Source of the DNA: a bacterium UBP2_UBA4780
GTDB lineage: Bacteria > Edwardsbacteria > AC1 > EtOH8
Length of the DNA: 6,911 nucleotides
NCBI GenBank assembly: GCA_002403115.1
Contig: DHHE01000216.1
Span: 1 to 6,911 of the forward strand
Direction: 5' to 3'
Under the pieces are notes generated by a model that worked only from the letters and a program-made list of their open reading frames with translations, searched no databases and was not told the DNA's origin. A program made the position numbers and the translations under genes. Shown in pieces: positions 6,814-6,911 of the stretch (position 1 is its first letter; each line of letters opens with the position of its first letter).

Positions 6814-6841
6814 ATGGGCCCCTCAAGGCCCATCGCTTTTT
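6814..6841 (+). terminator. Rho-independent terminator facing rightward
   Basis: A perfect 7-bp stem ATGGGCC (6814-6820) / GGCCCAT (6827-6833) with a 6-nt loop is followed by CGC and five T (6837-6841) on the plus strand. On the minus strand the hairpin is followed only by TTACTTGTTT, a poor U-tract, so it works best rightward. There is no plus-strand gene upstream of it in the window, only addA antisense. It may also serve weakly as the end of a leftward gene lying to the right. Confidence 0.55.
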
Positions 6842-6887
6842 GAGACCTCTGCAAAAGTGTTATTTAAACAAAGTTACGGTACACTGA

Positions 6888-6911
6888 CCACCCCTAAGTC
6901 CCCTCCTTACA
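6888..6911. repeat. Possible left arm of a dispersed palindromic repeat, cut by the window edge
   Basis: The last 24 bases read CCACCCCTAAGTCCCCTCCT followed by TACA. C-rich blocks of this kind, joined to their own reverse complement (AGGAGGGGACTTAGGGGTGG), are familiar to me as intergenic hairpin repeats in many environmental bacterial genomes. Only one arm is inside the window, so the palindrome itself is a prediction, not an observation. Confidence 0.3.

Noticed and set aside
6771..6814. 13-codon plus-strand frame (ATG at 6772) ending at the terminator
   Set aside because: No Shine-Dalgarno sequence and too short to support; its proximity to the terminator is noted only as coincidence.
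1..6911. CRISPR array, tRNA, rRNA
   Set aside because: No regularly spaced direct repeats and no cloverleaf or rRNA-like conserved segments were seen on either strand.

Overview
The window is GC-rich in its coding part and AT-rich in short intergenic stretches. Every gene I can support reads leftward on the minus strand. It looks like chromosomal DNA from a high-GC bacterium that repairs double-strand breaks with an AddAB-type enzyme rather than RecBCD. The AddB lacks an N-terminal Walker A, as in alphaproteobacterial and several other non-Firmicute versions. This suggests a proteobacterial/Desulfobacterota-like or uncultured-phylum organism, but the lineage cannot be fixed from this sequence alone.

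Layout from right to left, which is the direction of transcription. Positions 6715-6911 are non-coding. They hold a clean hairpin-plus-T-tract terminator facing rightward, a candidate -10 box for the downstream operon, and at the very edge what may be one arm of a dispersed palindromic repeat. Positions 6714-3496 encode an AddA-like protein of 1072 aa: a UvrD/RecB-type superfamily 1A helicase with a C-terminal PD-(D/E)XK nuclease. Its stop overlaps the start of the next gene (ATGA). That gene, 3499-689, encodes an AddB-like protein of 936 aa with a C-terminal PD-(D/E)XK nuclease and the four-cysteine iron-sulfur signature. Together they make the two-subunit helicase-nuclease that resects broken DNA ends for RecA loading. 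These two genes fill about 87% of the window.

Positions 286-688 form an intergenic stretch with no confident gene. It contains a possible 36-aa small ORF with a good Shine-Dalgarno sequence and two mutually exclusive hairpins. A near-consensus sigma-70 promoter at 257-285 then drives the start of a truncated gene (200 to the left edge). This gene encodes a short HNH-endonuclease-like protein in which the first catalytic His position appears to be Asn. Two near-identical 17-bp palindromes (TATGTA-N5-TACATA) sit 22 bp apart immediately downstream of the -10 box, where a repressor would be expected to bind.

The repair operon itself is conventional. The parts most worth a second look are the tandem operator in front of the HNH-like gene, the unusual motif V of AddA, and the small ORFs after addB. 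I found no convincing evidence for a wholly new multi-gene system in these 6.9 kb.
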